NCBI GenBank assembly: GCA_022614805.1
Contig: JAKEHY010000017.1
Span: 1 to 64,000 of the forward strand
DNA: 64,000 bases
Direction: 5' to 3'
Source: Candidatus Zixiibacteriota bacterium
GTDB lineage: Bacteria > Zixibacteria > MSB-5A5 > DSPP01
Shown: one piece after another, positions 33,737-39,772 of the stretch
Numbering within the stretch: the first letter of the stretch is position 1
How the letters are laid out: each line of letters opens with the position of its first letter
Made by a program: the position numbers and the translations under genes
The notes under the pieces: model-generated
The model's database searches: none
Told to the model about the DNA's origin: nothing
Seen by the model: only the letters and a program-made list of their open reading frames with translations

Positions 33737-33784
33737 TTTGTTTCCTCCTTAGTTGTTAGACATTGTCGTTGTCATTCATTGTAT

Positions 33785-33812
33785 AGTCGTTTGAGGAAAC
33801 CCAAAATCGACA
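33785..33812 (-). promoter_or_regulatory. ECF42-type promoter upstream of the DGPF array
   Basis: On the minus strand TGTCGA (33812-33807), a 17-base spacer and CGACT (33789-33785) followed by ATA. This agrees with the promoter known for ECF42 sigma factors (TGTCGA at -35 and CGA(A/T)C or a similar CGA-containing -10). The same motif with the same spacing recurs at 36.2 kb. The base run TCAAACGACTAT/CCAAACGACTAT is also shared. Confidence 0.8.
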
Positions 33813-33826
33813 ACGGGACATACTGT

Positions 33827-34285
33827 TTAGTTCCAGAGTGGCCGCAGCAAAGCCGAGCATTCCTGCAGGAAGGCCTCATCCTCCGCCTGGAATGCGTTTA
33901 CCCGGTCACTTTCAACGTCAATGGTGCCGATAACGCGCGACCCATCCGGTGTGAACACCGGGAAGATAGCCTCCCCGCGTGTGGCGCCGAAGGTCACAAG
34001 ATAGCGGCTGTCCTGTGCGACATCCTGAACGATGACCGGCTTTTTCTCTGCGACGGCCGCGCCATTGAGGCCCTTGGTTACCGGGAACGAGGGAAATGCG
34101 GGCGCTTCATTTCCGGTCCAAGCAATGGCCGAAATGTGCGTGGACGAAACGTCGTACAGGCCGACCCAATGATAACCGCGGTGGGCGCGAATCAGCTCGG
34201 CCAAGGCCTTGGCCTTGTCGGCGCGGTTGCCGGAAGCTTGCAGAAGTTCCAAAGTACGATGGCGAAAAGTCTCCATCGGGTTCAA
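33827..34285 (-). CDS. GAF-domain protein, fRMsr-like but without catalytic cysteines
   Basis: The 152-residue protein is a single GAF domain: RGYHWVGLYDVSSTHISAI, GLNGAAVAEKKPVIVQDVAQ and VFTPDGSRVIGTIDVESD. The layout is like free-methionine-(R)-sulfoxide reductase, but only one cysteine remains (near the C-terminus), so that activity is unlikely; it may bind a ligand. Its ATG overlaps the TGA of the SRPBCC gene by a few bases (34282-34285), so the two are translationally coupled. Confidence 0.85.
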   Translation of the reverse strand: MNPMETFRHRTLELLQASGNRADKAKALAELIRAHRGYHWVGLYDVSSTHISAIAWTGNEAPAFPSFPVTKGLNGAAVAEKKPVIVQDVAQDSRYLVTFGATRGEAIFPVFTPDGSRVIGTIDVESDRVNAFQAEDEAFLQECSALLRPLWN

Positions 34286-34767
34286 CGGGATTCCTCCCTC
34301 TTTTCAGCGGGAGTCGCAACAGTAGGCCCGGAGCCTTCTCCGAGGGCCCAAGCAAGCCCGCCGAGAATATCAATCCAACCCGCCTCGGTGCGCTTTGCAT
34401 ATCCCGCTTGCACTCCCACGTGAGTTAAGGTAAGCTCGCAACCGTTCCCCGAAGGAACGATTTCGATTATAACGCGGCTCTCGCCCGGCGAATATTTCCC
34501 CACGGAGAGGGTGAAAACCAAAAGTTGGGGCTGGTCAATCTCGAGGTACTTGCCGGTATGCTCAATCTCTTCGCCATCCCGCCGGTCGACAAAGGTGAAC
34601 AAGCCCCCCACGCGGGCGTCGATTTCCGCCCGAATAATTTCACCCGATTCCGTCGCGAAGAGGAATTGCCGCGCCTTTTCGGGATTGAGCCAGGCGTCGA
34701 AAACCGGCTTCGGAGCCGCCGCAAAGCGGCGGGTGACCCGCACATCTATATTTTGTTCAGCGTTCAT
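34282..34767 (-). CDS. SRPBCC/AHSA1-type protein
   Basis: The 161-residue protein has the START-like layout: VRVTRRFAAAPKPVFDAWLN, GGLFTFVDRRDGEEIEHTGK, YLEIDQPQLLVFTLSVG and a C-terminal helix GWIDILGGLAWALGEG. These proteins bind hydrophobic ligands and are regular members of ECF42 and DGPF-linked gene groups. AAAGGAG precedes the ATG. It is coupled to the GAF gene. Confidence 0.9.
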   Translation of the reverse strand: MNAEQNIDVRVTRRFAAAPKPVFDAWLNPEKARQFLFATESGEIIRAEIDARVGGLFTFVDRRDGEEIEHTGKYLEIDQPQLLVFTLSVGKYSPGESRVIIEIVPSGNGCELTLTHVGVQAGYAKRTEAGWIDILGGLAWALGEGSGPTVATPAEKREESR

Positions 34768-34795
34768 TGAAATTCTCCTTTCTTTAGTTTCGCCG

Positions 34796-34985
34796 TCACC
34801 CAGTGCGCGCGGGGCGGAGCAGGGTCACAGTAAGGATGGCGATGCCAATTACCAAAGCGGCGCTGATAACGGCGGTTATCTGCAACCCTGAAGTGAAGGC
34901 CGCTCGAGCCGCTTCGAGCAGCGATCCCCCGAGTTGTTGCGGCAGCTCTCCGACTACTGCCAAAGCGCTCCCCAGAGTATCCCGC
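34796..34985 (-). pseudogene. C-terminal remnant of an MFS (DHA2-type) drug transporter
   Basis: Directly after the stop of the RibD-like gene the frame continues as LGSALAVVGELPQQLGGSLL, ARAAFTSGLQITAVISAALV and GIAILTVTLLRPAR to a stop at 34796. This matches the last extracellular loop and final membrane segment of DHA2-type transporters. Only about 60 residues remain and no start codon of its own is needed by the fragment. It probably came with the RibD-like gene from another genome. Confidence 0.7.
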
Positions 34986-35597
34986 TCAGCCGTTCGCGTC
35001 GGCGAAAGATTCGGTTCGCAGCGATCCAACGTATCGGTACAAGTTTATGAGCACGCCCGTGGACGAGGCCTTCGTGCTGACAAGAGCGAGTTCCCGCGGG
35101 TCGGCACTCTCCGCAAAGAAGCGCTTGCCCCGGCCCAGCAAGACCGGGTAGACGAGCAGCAGAACCTCGTCGGTCAGTCCCCGCTCGAGCAGCACGGGCG
35201 TCAGAGTCGAACTTCCCCAGACGATCAGGCCAGGGCCGTCCTTGGCCTTGACGGCGCGAACACCCTCAATGATGTCCGCGCCCAGGTCCTTGGCCGGACC
35301 CCATTTGAGGCTGTCCGGCCTGTGGGTCGCGACGTATTTCGTCGCGGCGTTCAGACCATCCGCCAAGGGACTGCTCTCTGCCTTCGGCCAGTAGCCGGCC
35401 CAGATATCGTAGGTGCGGCGGCCAAGCAGCAGATCGAAGCTCTTGCCCTGCGCCGCGATGATGACCTCTCCGCTCGCCGCATCCATATACCGCATCGCCC
35501 ATCCACCATGGGCGTAGTCGCCGTCTTCGTACCGCCCGCCGGGCGCTTGGATCACGCCGTCCAGCGAGATGTGTTCGATGATCCTTATCTTTCTCAT
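34986..35597 (-). CDS. RibD C-terminal domain (dihydrofolate reductase-like) protein, probably transferred
   Basis: The 203-residue protein has RIIEHISLDGVIQAPGGRYE, DLLLGRRTYDIWAGYWPKAE, IVWGSSTLTPVLLERGLTDE and LVYPVLLGRGKRFFAE, the RibD_C pattern. It is GC-rich and sits just before an MFS remnant, so a horizontally acquired segment is likely. Its ATG overlaps the TGA of a 35-codon frame upstream (ATGA), which brings a good AGGAGG site. The last residues (FADANG) may have been added at the junction. Confidence 0.88.
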   Translation of the reverse strand: MRKIRIIEHISLDGVIQAPGGRYEDGDYAHGGWAMRYMDAASGEVIIAAQGKSFDLLLGRRTYDIWAGYWPKAESSPLADGLNAATKYVATHRPDSLKWGPAKDLGADIIEGVRAVKAKDGPGLIVWGSSTLTPVLLERGLTDEVLLLVYPVLLGRGKRFFAESADPRELALVSTKASSTGVLINLYRYVGSLRTESFADANG

Positions 35598-35701
35598 TTT
35601 GAGTCTCCATCTGTTAGATGTTTTGCCTGCTCGGTTCCGACACTGCGTATTCCGACGTAATCGGCCACCGTCGTTTGCAAAGCGGCAGTTATTTTTCGCA
35701 T
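35594..35701 (-). CDS. 35-codon frame, 5' remnant of another RibD-like gene, coupled to the next gene
   Basis: ATG at 35701 with GAGGAGG at ideal spacing opens MRKITAALQTTVADYVGIRS. That is how RibD_C proteins usually begin (MRKI(I/T)AxLQ(T/V)(S/T)(V/L)DG). The similarity ends there and the frame stops by overlapping the ATG of the RibD-like gene at 35597. The native gene was probably interrupted by the incoming one, and its leader now drives that gene by translational coupling. Confidence 0.55.
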   Translation of the reverse strand: MRKITAALQTTVADYVGIRSVGTEQAKHLTDGDSK

Positions 35702-35739
35702 ATATTCCTCCTCAATTTTGGCTTATTTTCATTTGAGCG

Positions 35740-36090
35740 TCAGCTCAACTCCATCGTCGGCCGCACTTCGATGCATCCCAAGCGCGCACCGGACAACCGG
35801 GAAGCCACCTGAATCGCCTCGTTTAAGTCCCGCGCCTCTATCAAGAAGAATCCCCCCAACTGCTCCTTGGTCTCGGCAAAGGGGCCATCCGTCGTGGAGA
35901 CTTTGCCGTTTCGAACTCTCACCGTCGTGGCGTTTTCCGTAGGCTGAAGGGCCTGCGAGGTAATCAAGCGGCCGTTTTTGTGGAGTTCCTCGTTGTAGGC
36001 ATAGGTCTCGCGCACGATATCGTCCCACTCGCTTTTGGGCATCGCCTTCAATTTTTTTTCTTCTTCATAACACAGACAAACGTATTTCAT
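35740..36090 (-). CDS. DGPF (YCII-related) protein, first gene behind second ECF42-type promoter
   Basis: The 116-residue protein starts MKYVCLCYEEEKKLKAMPKS and has [20 protein letters not shown]. It ends GARLGCIEVRPTMELS. TTAAGGAGGATTA precedes the ATG. The promoter TGTCGA-17-CGACT lies 75-100 bases upstream. Confidence 0.93.
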   Translation of the reverse strand: MKYVCLCYEEEKKLKAMPKSEWDDIVRETYAYNEELHKNGRLITSQALQPTENATTVRVRNGKVSTTDGPFAETKEQLGGFFLIEARDLNEAIQVASRLSGARLGCIEVRPTMELS

Positions 36091-36164
36091 TAATCCTCCT
36101 TAAGTTGTGACCGAACGACCGTTGACCTTTTATAGTCGCTCGGTGGGTCTTTGTTTCATTAAAT

Positions 36165-36192
36165 AGTCGTTTGGGGAAGCGCGAAATCGACA
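36165..36192 (-). promoter_or_regulatory. ECF42-type promoter, second copy
   Basis: On the minus strand TGTCGA (36192-36187), a 17-base spacer and CGACT (36169-36165). It has the same spacing as the site at 33785-33812 and directs transcription to the DGPF gene at 36090. A third lone CGACTATA at about 36138-36131 lacks a -35. Confidence 0.8.
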
Positions 36193-36254
36193 ATTGACCC
36201 GATGGAAGTGTGGAGGGCAGACATGGAAACCCCTGCCCTTACCTATTGCAGTCG

Positions 36255-36611
36255 CTAACCGGTTGGCAGACCGGGGATTTCCACGACCGGCCGGATTTCG
36301 ACGGTGCCTTTGTGCACCATTGGAATTTTGGCGGCTGTGCCGATCGCCTCGTCCAAATCCTTGGCGTCTATCAGGAAGTAGCCGCCAAGCTGTTCGCGGG
36401 TTTCGGCGAAGGGGCCGTCGGTTACCAGCCGCTTTCCCTCCCGCACCCGGACGCTGGTGGCCGTCGAAACGGGGTGAAGCGGGTTGGCGGCCAGATACCG
36501 GCCGCTCGAATTGAGTTCCCGCGCGAGCTGGACGGAATCCACATAACACTCCTGTCGTTCGGTCTCGCTCAAGTCCTGCTCGTCAAAGTAAATCAAAAGC
36601 ATATATCTCAT
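36255..36611 (-). CDS. DGPF (YCII-related) protein next to the sigma factor gene
   Basis: The 118-residue protein begins MRYMLLIYFDEQDLSETERQ and has [20 protein letters not shown], with Arg in place of the usual Lys. GAAGGAAGAAGAGAC precedes the ATG. It lies 83 bases downstream of the ECF42 gene, separated by a pair of strong palindromes. No ECF42-type promoter precedes it, so it is probably transcribed with the sigma factor gene. Confidence 0.92.
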   Translation of the reverse strand: MRYMLLIYFDEQDLSETERQECYVDSVQLARELNSSGRYLAANPLHPVSTATSVRVREGKRLVTDGPFAETREQLGGYFLIDAKDLDEAIGTAAKIPMVHKGTVEIRPVVEIPGLPTG

Positions 36612-36635
36612 GTCTCTTCTTCCTTCAGTTAGCCC

Positions 36636-36686
36636 AGGGGCTTCCGCCCCTTGGAAACGAATACCCCCCCGGCAGAAGCCGGGGGG
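36636..36686. repeat. Paired palindromic REP-like element between the sigma factor and a DGPF gene
   Basis: Two adjacent hairpins: AGGGGC/GCCCCT at 36636-36651 and CCCCCCGGC/GCCGGGGGG at 36665-36686, each with a 4-base loop. No T-run follows on the minus strand, so full termination is not certain. Confidence 0.6.
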
Positions 36687-36693
36687 CTAAACT

Positions 36694-37947
36694 TCAGTCC
36701 GGCAGTTCCGCGAGCCGCCGTTCCAGAAAGCGCCGCTCCGTTTCCTGCTGCGTGAGGTCCAAAGCGCGCTGGTAAGAGACCCGGGCCTCCACCGTTTTTC
36801 CCAGCCGCCGGCAGAGGTCCGCCCGAGCCGAGTGCGCCAGGTGGTAGGCGTCCAGGTCGCCGCGTGTCAGGATGGCGTCGATTAAGACCAAGCCTGCAGA
36901 AGGGCCGTCGCGCATCGCCACCGCCACGGCTCGGTTCAACTCGACTACGGGGGAGGGATTTGCCTGCACCAAAAGGTCATACAGCCCGACAATCCTGGCC
37001 CAGTCCGTGGCGGCGCCATTCTGTGCTTTGGCGTGCTCGGCAGCAATCGCCGCCTGAAGCGTGTACGGGCCAAAGCGGCGGGAGGAGAGAGCCCGTTCTA
37101 CCAGAGCCAGCCCCTCCTCAATCTGTCCCCGATTCCAAAGGGTGCGGTCCTGGTCGTCCAAAAGAATTAGTTCCCCAGACGGAGAGGTGCGCGCAACCCG
37201 GCGCGATTCGTGTAACAACATCAACGCCAAAAGCCCTGACACCTCTGGCTCCGGCAACAACTCGAGCAAGAGCCGCCCCAAGCGTATGGCTTCCCCCGAA
37301 AGGTCGGCCCGCGTAAGCGTTGCTCCCGACGAAGCGGAGTATCCTTCGTTAAACACCAAATAAACCACTTGGAGCACGGTTTCGAGCCGGTCGGGAAGGT
37401 CGGCACGCGACGGCACTTGATACGGAATGCGGGCTTCTTTGATTTTCGCTTTGGCCCGCACGATGCGTTGGGCCAGCGTGGGGGGGGCGGTGAGGAAGGC
37501 GCGCGCAATTTCCTCGGTCGTCAGGCCGCACACCTCCCGCAAGGTCAAGGCTACCCGGGCTTCCGGCGGCAGGGCCGGATGGCAGCAGGTGAAGATGAGC
37601 CGCAGCCGGTCGTCTTCGACCCCCTCGCTTTCCCGCGGTTCGACGTAACGACTGTCGGCCTCGAGTTGGAGGGCCAGAGTTTCAAGCGAGGCGTCATAGC
37701 GGGCGCGTCGGCGCAGGGTATCGATGGCCTTGAAACGGCCGGCCGAAACGAGCCAAGCCCGCGGCTTGACGGGGACGCCGTCTTTCGGCCACTTTTCGAG
37801 CGCCGCTGCAAAGGCATCGTGGAGGGCGTCCTCGGCCAAGTCGAAATCGCCGAGCAGGCGGATGAGAGTCGCCAAAACCCGGCGGGATTCGGAGCGGTAG
37901 GTCGCTTCCACCATTTCGCGTGCCCGTCCGGCGGCGTTTTCGGTCAT
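36694..37947 (-). CDS. ECF42-type sigma factor with C-terminal TPR-like extension (DUF6596)
   Basis: The 417-residue protein opens with a sigma-70 region 2 (EATYRSESRRVLATLIRLLG, LAEDALHDAFAAALEKWPKD, PRAWLVSAGRFKAIDTLRR) and region 4 (LPPEARVALTLREVCGLTTE, EIARAFLTAPPTLAQRIVRA). About 230 further residues follow with repeated helical pairs (TLQAAIAAEHAKAQ, RALDLTQQETERRFLERRL). That layout and the DGPF-rich context identify the ECF42 group, which is known to lack a classical anti-sigma factor; the C-terminal extension is needed for activity. I use the ATG at 37947, where GAGGA lies 10 bases upstream; a TTG at 37983 is the alternative. Its targets are probably the TGTCGA/CGACT sites at 33.8 and 36.2 kb. 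Confidence 0.93.
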   Translation of the reverse strand: MTENAAGRAREMVEATYRSESRRVLATLIRLLGDFDLAEDALHDAFAAALEKWPKDGVPVKPRAWLVSAGRFKAIDTLRRRARYDASLETLALQLEADSRYVEPRESEGVEDDRLRLIFTCCHPALPPEARVALTLREVCGLTTEEIARAFLTAPPTLAQRIVRAKAKIKEARIPYQVPSRADLPDRLETVLQVVYLVFNEGYSASSGATLTRADLSGEAIRLGRLLLELLPEPEVSGLLALMLLHESRRVARTSPSGELILLDDQDRTLWNRGQIEEGLALVERALSSRRFGPYTLQAAIAAEHAKAQNGAATDWARIVGLYDLLVQANPSPVVELNRAVAVAMRDGPSAGLVLIDAILTRGDLDAYHLAHSARADLCRRLGKTVEARVSYQRALDLTQQETERRFLERRLAELPD

Positions 37948-38020
37948 TGTGATGTGTCCTCGATAGATGCCGGTTGAACTCAATTTTTTGCGGGAGTAGT
38001 TAGGAAAAGCGGAGCTTATT

Positions 38021-38026
38021 TGTCAA
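38021..38026 (-). promoter_or_regulatory. Candidate -35 box of the sigma factor gene
   Basis: TTGACA on the minus strand, about 75 bases upstream of the ATG. The -10 region (CTAACT/TAACTA after 17-18 bases) is weak. No TGTCGA site precedes this gene, so autoregulation by its own type of promoter is not seen. Confidence 0.35.
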
Positions 38027-38055
38027 GGGCTAATTGGTTTTTCCTTATCTACGAC

Positions 38056-38748
38056 CTATAACATTCGACCTACGATTTTCTGCGTGTTTTTGAAGTGCCA
38101 TTTGGCTACGGAGCGCAAGCCGGCCTCCCCCTTTTCTTTGTAAATGCCGCGGGCGATGGCATCGGTCGGCTCCCCGGCCCCTTTGTGCAGTTTCCAGCCG
38201 ATTTCTTCGGACAGGTCATCCAACGCATACAGAAAGGCGGCCCGGGCTAAAACGGAGGCACAGGCGACGGCCGGATATTCTTCGGCTTTGGGGAACTGAA
38301 CCAACTTCATTTCCCGCCCGCCGGGCAAAAGCGCTTTTTCCAAACGCCATTCGTTGGCGAACTTGTCGGAAATTACCAGTTCGACCGGCTCTTTTAATTC
38401 GGCCAGGACATTTTCCAAAGCGCGGGAATGCCCCCAAGCCAAAAGTTTATTCAAATTGCCGAACTTTCCGTACAGCTCGTTGTATTTGGAAGGGTTGATT
38501 TTGACCACCGAATGGGGGCAGTGTTTTTTGATTTCCGAAGCCAGCGATTTGGCCCGGCCGTCGGAAATCTTTTTGGACTCTTTTATCTCCAGATTGCCTA
38601 AAGCGGCAAAGGCCGCGGGGTTCAAAAAACAGGCGGCTGTGACCAGGGGGCCAAAGTAATCCCCCTTGCCGGTCTCGTCGATGCCGATGACCGACAGGGT
38701 ACCCAGACGGGCCTTTTCCAGAAGTTCAGGACTTGCGCTTGAGGCCAC
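38056..38748 (-). CDS. rnhC: Ribonuclease HIII, catalytic domain only
   Basis: RNase HIII removes RNA from RNA-DNA hybrids using magnesium ions. The 230-residue protein has the signature IGIDETGKGDYFGPLV (D24, E25) and ends with KWHFKNTQKIVGRML. The usual form has an additional N-terminal TBP-like substrate-binding domain of about 80 residues. Here the catalytic motif starts at residue 21, so that domain is absent. The GTG start at 38748 lies 5 bases from the efp stop, so the two genes are coupled, and the reading frame upstream is occupied by efp, leaving no room for the missing domain. Confidence 0.9.
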   Translation of the reverse strand: MASSASPELLEKARLGTLSVIGIDETGKGDYFGPLVTAACFLNPAAFAALGNLEIKESKKISDGRAKSLASEIKKHCPHSVVKINPSKYNELYGKFGNLNKLLAWGHSRALENVLAELKEPVELVISDKFANEWRLEKALLPGGREMKLVQFPKAEEYPAVACASVLARAAFLYALDDLSEEIGWKLHKGAGEPTDAIARGIYKEKGEAGLRSVAKWHFKNTQKIVGRML

Positions 38749-38753
38749 CCGGC

Positions 38754-39311
38754 TTACATTCTTTCAAGGTATTCACCCGTGCGGGTATCCACTTTGACCA
38801 TATCCCCCTCCTTGACGAAAAGGGGGACTTTTACCGAGAGTCCGGTTTGCAGTTTGGCCCCCTTGGTCAAATTGGAGACCGAATCTCCCTTCACCCCCGG
38901 CTCGCTTTCCACCACCTTCAAAACGGCCGCGGCGGGCAAATCGAGGGAAAGGGGGTTTCCCTCAAAAAAGAGGATTTTGTACTCCTCGTTTTCCACCAGG
39001 TACCATTTGTAGTCCCCTATCTGCTCGGTGGAAAGCTCAACCTGTTCATAGCTTTTCTGGTCCATAAAATGGTATTCCGAACCGGTGGTGTACATATACT
39101 GCATCTTGCGCTGCTCAAAGTTGGGTTCGTCGAACATCTCCCCAGCGGCAAAGGTGCGTTCCAAAACCGAGCCGGTTTTGAGGTTTTTGAGCCGGGTCCA
39201 GACGTTGGCCCGGCGCTGGGCCGTCCGGGCATGCTGGAAATCGACGATTTCGTACAATTCACCATCGAGGGCCAGTTTTCTTCCCTTTCTGAAATCCGAA
39301 GTGCTAAGCAT
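38754..39311 (-). CDS. efp: Elongation factor P with an unusual tip residue
   Basis: EF-P binds the ribosome next to the P-site tRNA and helps make proline-rich stretches. The 185-residue protein has all three domains: an N-terminal KOW-like domain (SDFRKGRKLALDGELYEIVD), a central OB domain (TFAAGEMFDEPNFEQRKMQY) and a C-terminal OB domain (LTKGAKLQTGLSVKVPLFV, ending VKVDTRTGEYLERM). An ungapped alignment to E. coli EF-P puts TAQRR where E. coli has PGKGQ, so the modified K34 is replaced by Q32 here and the adjacent residues are arginines. AAAGGA precedes the ATG. It is followed directly by rnhC. Confidence 0.93.
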   Translation of the reverse strand: MLSTSDFRKGRKLALDGELYEIVDFQHARTAQRRANVWTRLKNLKTGSVLERTFAAGEMFDEPNFEQRKMQYMYTTGSEYHFMDQKSYEQVELSTEQIGDYKWYLVENEEYKILFFEGNPLSLDLPAAAVLKVVESEPGVKGDSVSNLTKGAKLQTGLSVKVPLFVKEGDMVKVDTRTGEYLERM

Positions 39312-39358
39312 TGCTTCCTTTCTTTAGTTAATACTTCGCCATTTAGTTCGGTAAAAGG

Positions 39359-39389
39359 CAAATATAATCCGGATGGCGCACAAAGCAAA
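39359..39389 (-). promoter_or_regulatory. Candidate Bacteroidetes-type promoter of efp
   Basis: TTTG (39389-39386), 19 bases, then TATATTTG (39366-39359) on the minus strand match the TTTG-N19-TAnnTTTG form known in Bacteroidetes. It lies about 48 bases upstream of the efp ATG. Confidence 0.4.
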
Positions 39390-39472
39390 CCTCCCGGTAT
39401 CCATCCTCCGGGTCGCCCTAATAAGGGGCTATTGGGCCAGCCCTAAAAACTTAAAAAAAACCCAAAAAAGCC

Positions 39473-39500
39473 TTGACAAGTATATGGGGTTGTTTATATT
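39473..39500 (+). promoter_or_regulatory. Sigma-70 promoter of the HYR protein gene
   Basis: TTGACA (39473-39478), 16 bases and TATATT (39495-39500). The start codon is 270 bases away, which implies a long leader. Confidence 0.75.
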
Positions 39501-39542
39501 AGGGCCGAGCGTTTAAGTAGAGGAACGAAAAAAACCTGCCTG

Positions 39543-39573
39543 ACGATAGCAAAAGCTGTCGTTTTTCCTTTTT
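39543..39573 (+). terminator. Rho-independent terminator inside the HYR gene leader (attenuator or small RNA end)
   Basis: An 8-base stem ACGATAGC/GCTGTCGT (one wobble) with an AAAA loop is followed by TTTTTCCTTTTT. It lies 40-70 bases after the expected transcription start, well before the start codon at 39773. Read-through must be possible for the gene to be expressed. Confidence 0.7.
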
Positions 39574-39597
39574 ATAGCATACAGCGTGGTAGTTTCT

Positions 39598-39624
39598 GCG
39601 CTTTTTCTATTCGAAAAGAAGCGC
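39598..39624 (+). other. Second leader hairpin
   Basis: GCGCTTTTTC and GAAAAGAAGCGC arms (2-base bulge) flank a 5-base loop. No T-run follows. Its proximity to the terminator suggests an alternative structure, but I cannot show pairing between the two. Confidence 0.4.
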
Positions 39625-39772
39625 AAGTCTATCAAAGGGTTAGAGGAAAAAAGTCGGCTTTATCAACGATTTAGGAGAGCGTCATCTTTCAAATCCCAGA
39701 GGGGGGATAGAAAGAAAAATAAAGAGGCGTGGAAGAGTTAAGGAATTGGGAAAGTATTCGAAGGAGGGGCAA

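Larger units (their letters stand above)
39312..39772. other. Divergent promoter region and 265-base structured leader
   Basis: This 461-base gap separates efp (left) from the HYR protein gene (right). It carries a probable efp promoter near 39370, a strong promoter at 39473-39500, a terminator-like hairpin at 39543-39573 and a second hairpin at 39598-39624. No gene is apparent. Confidence 0.6.

Noticed and set aside
36131-36138. Third ECF42-type promoter (CGACTATA)
   Set aside because: No TGTCGA or similar sequence is found 17 bases upstream.
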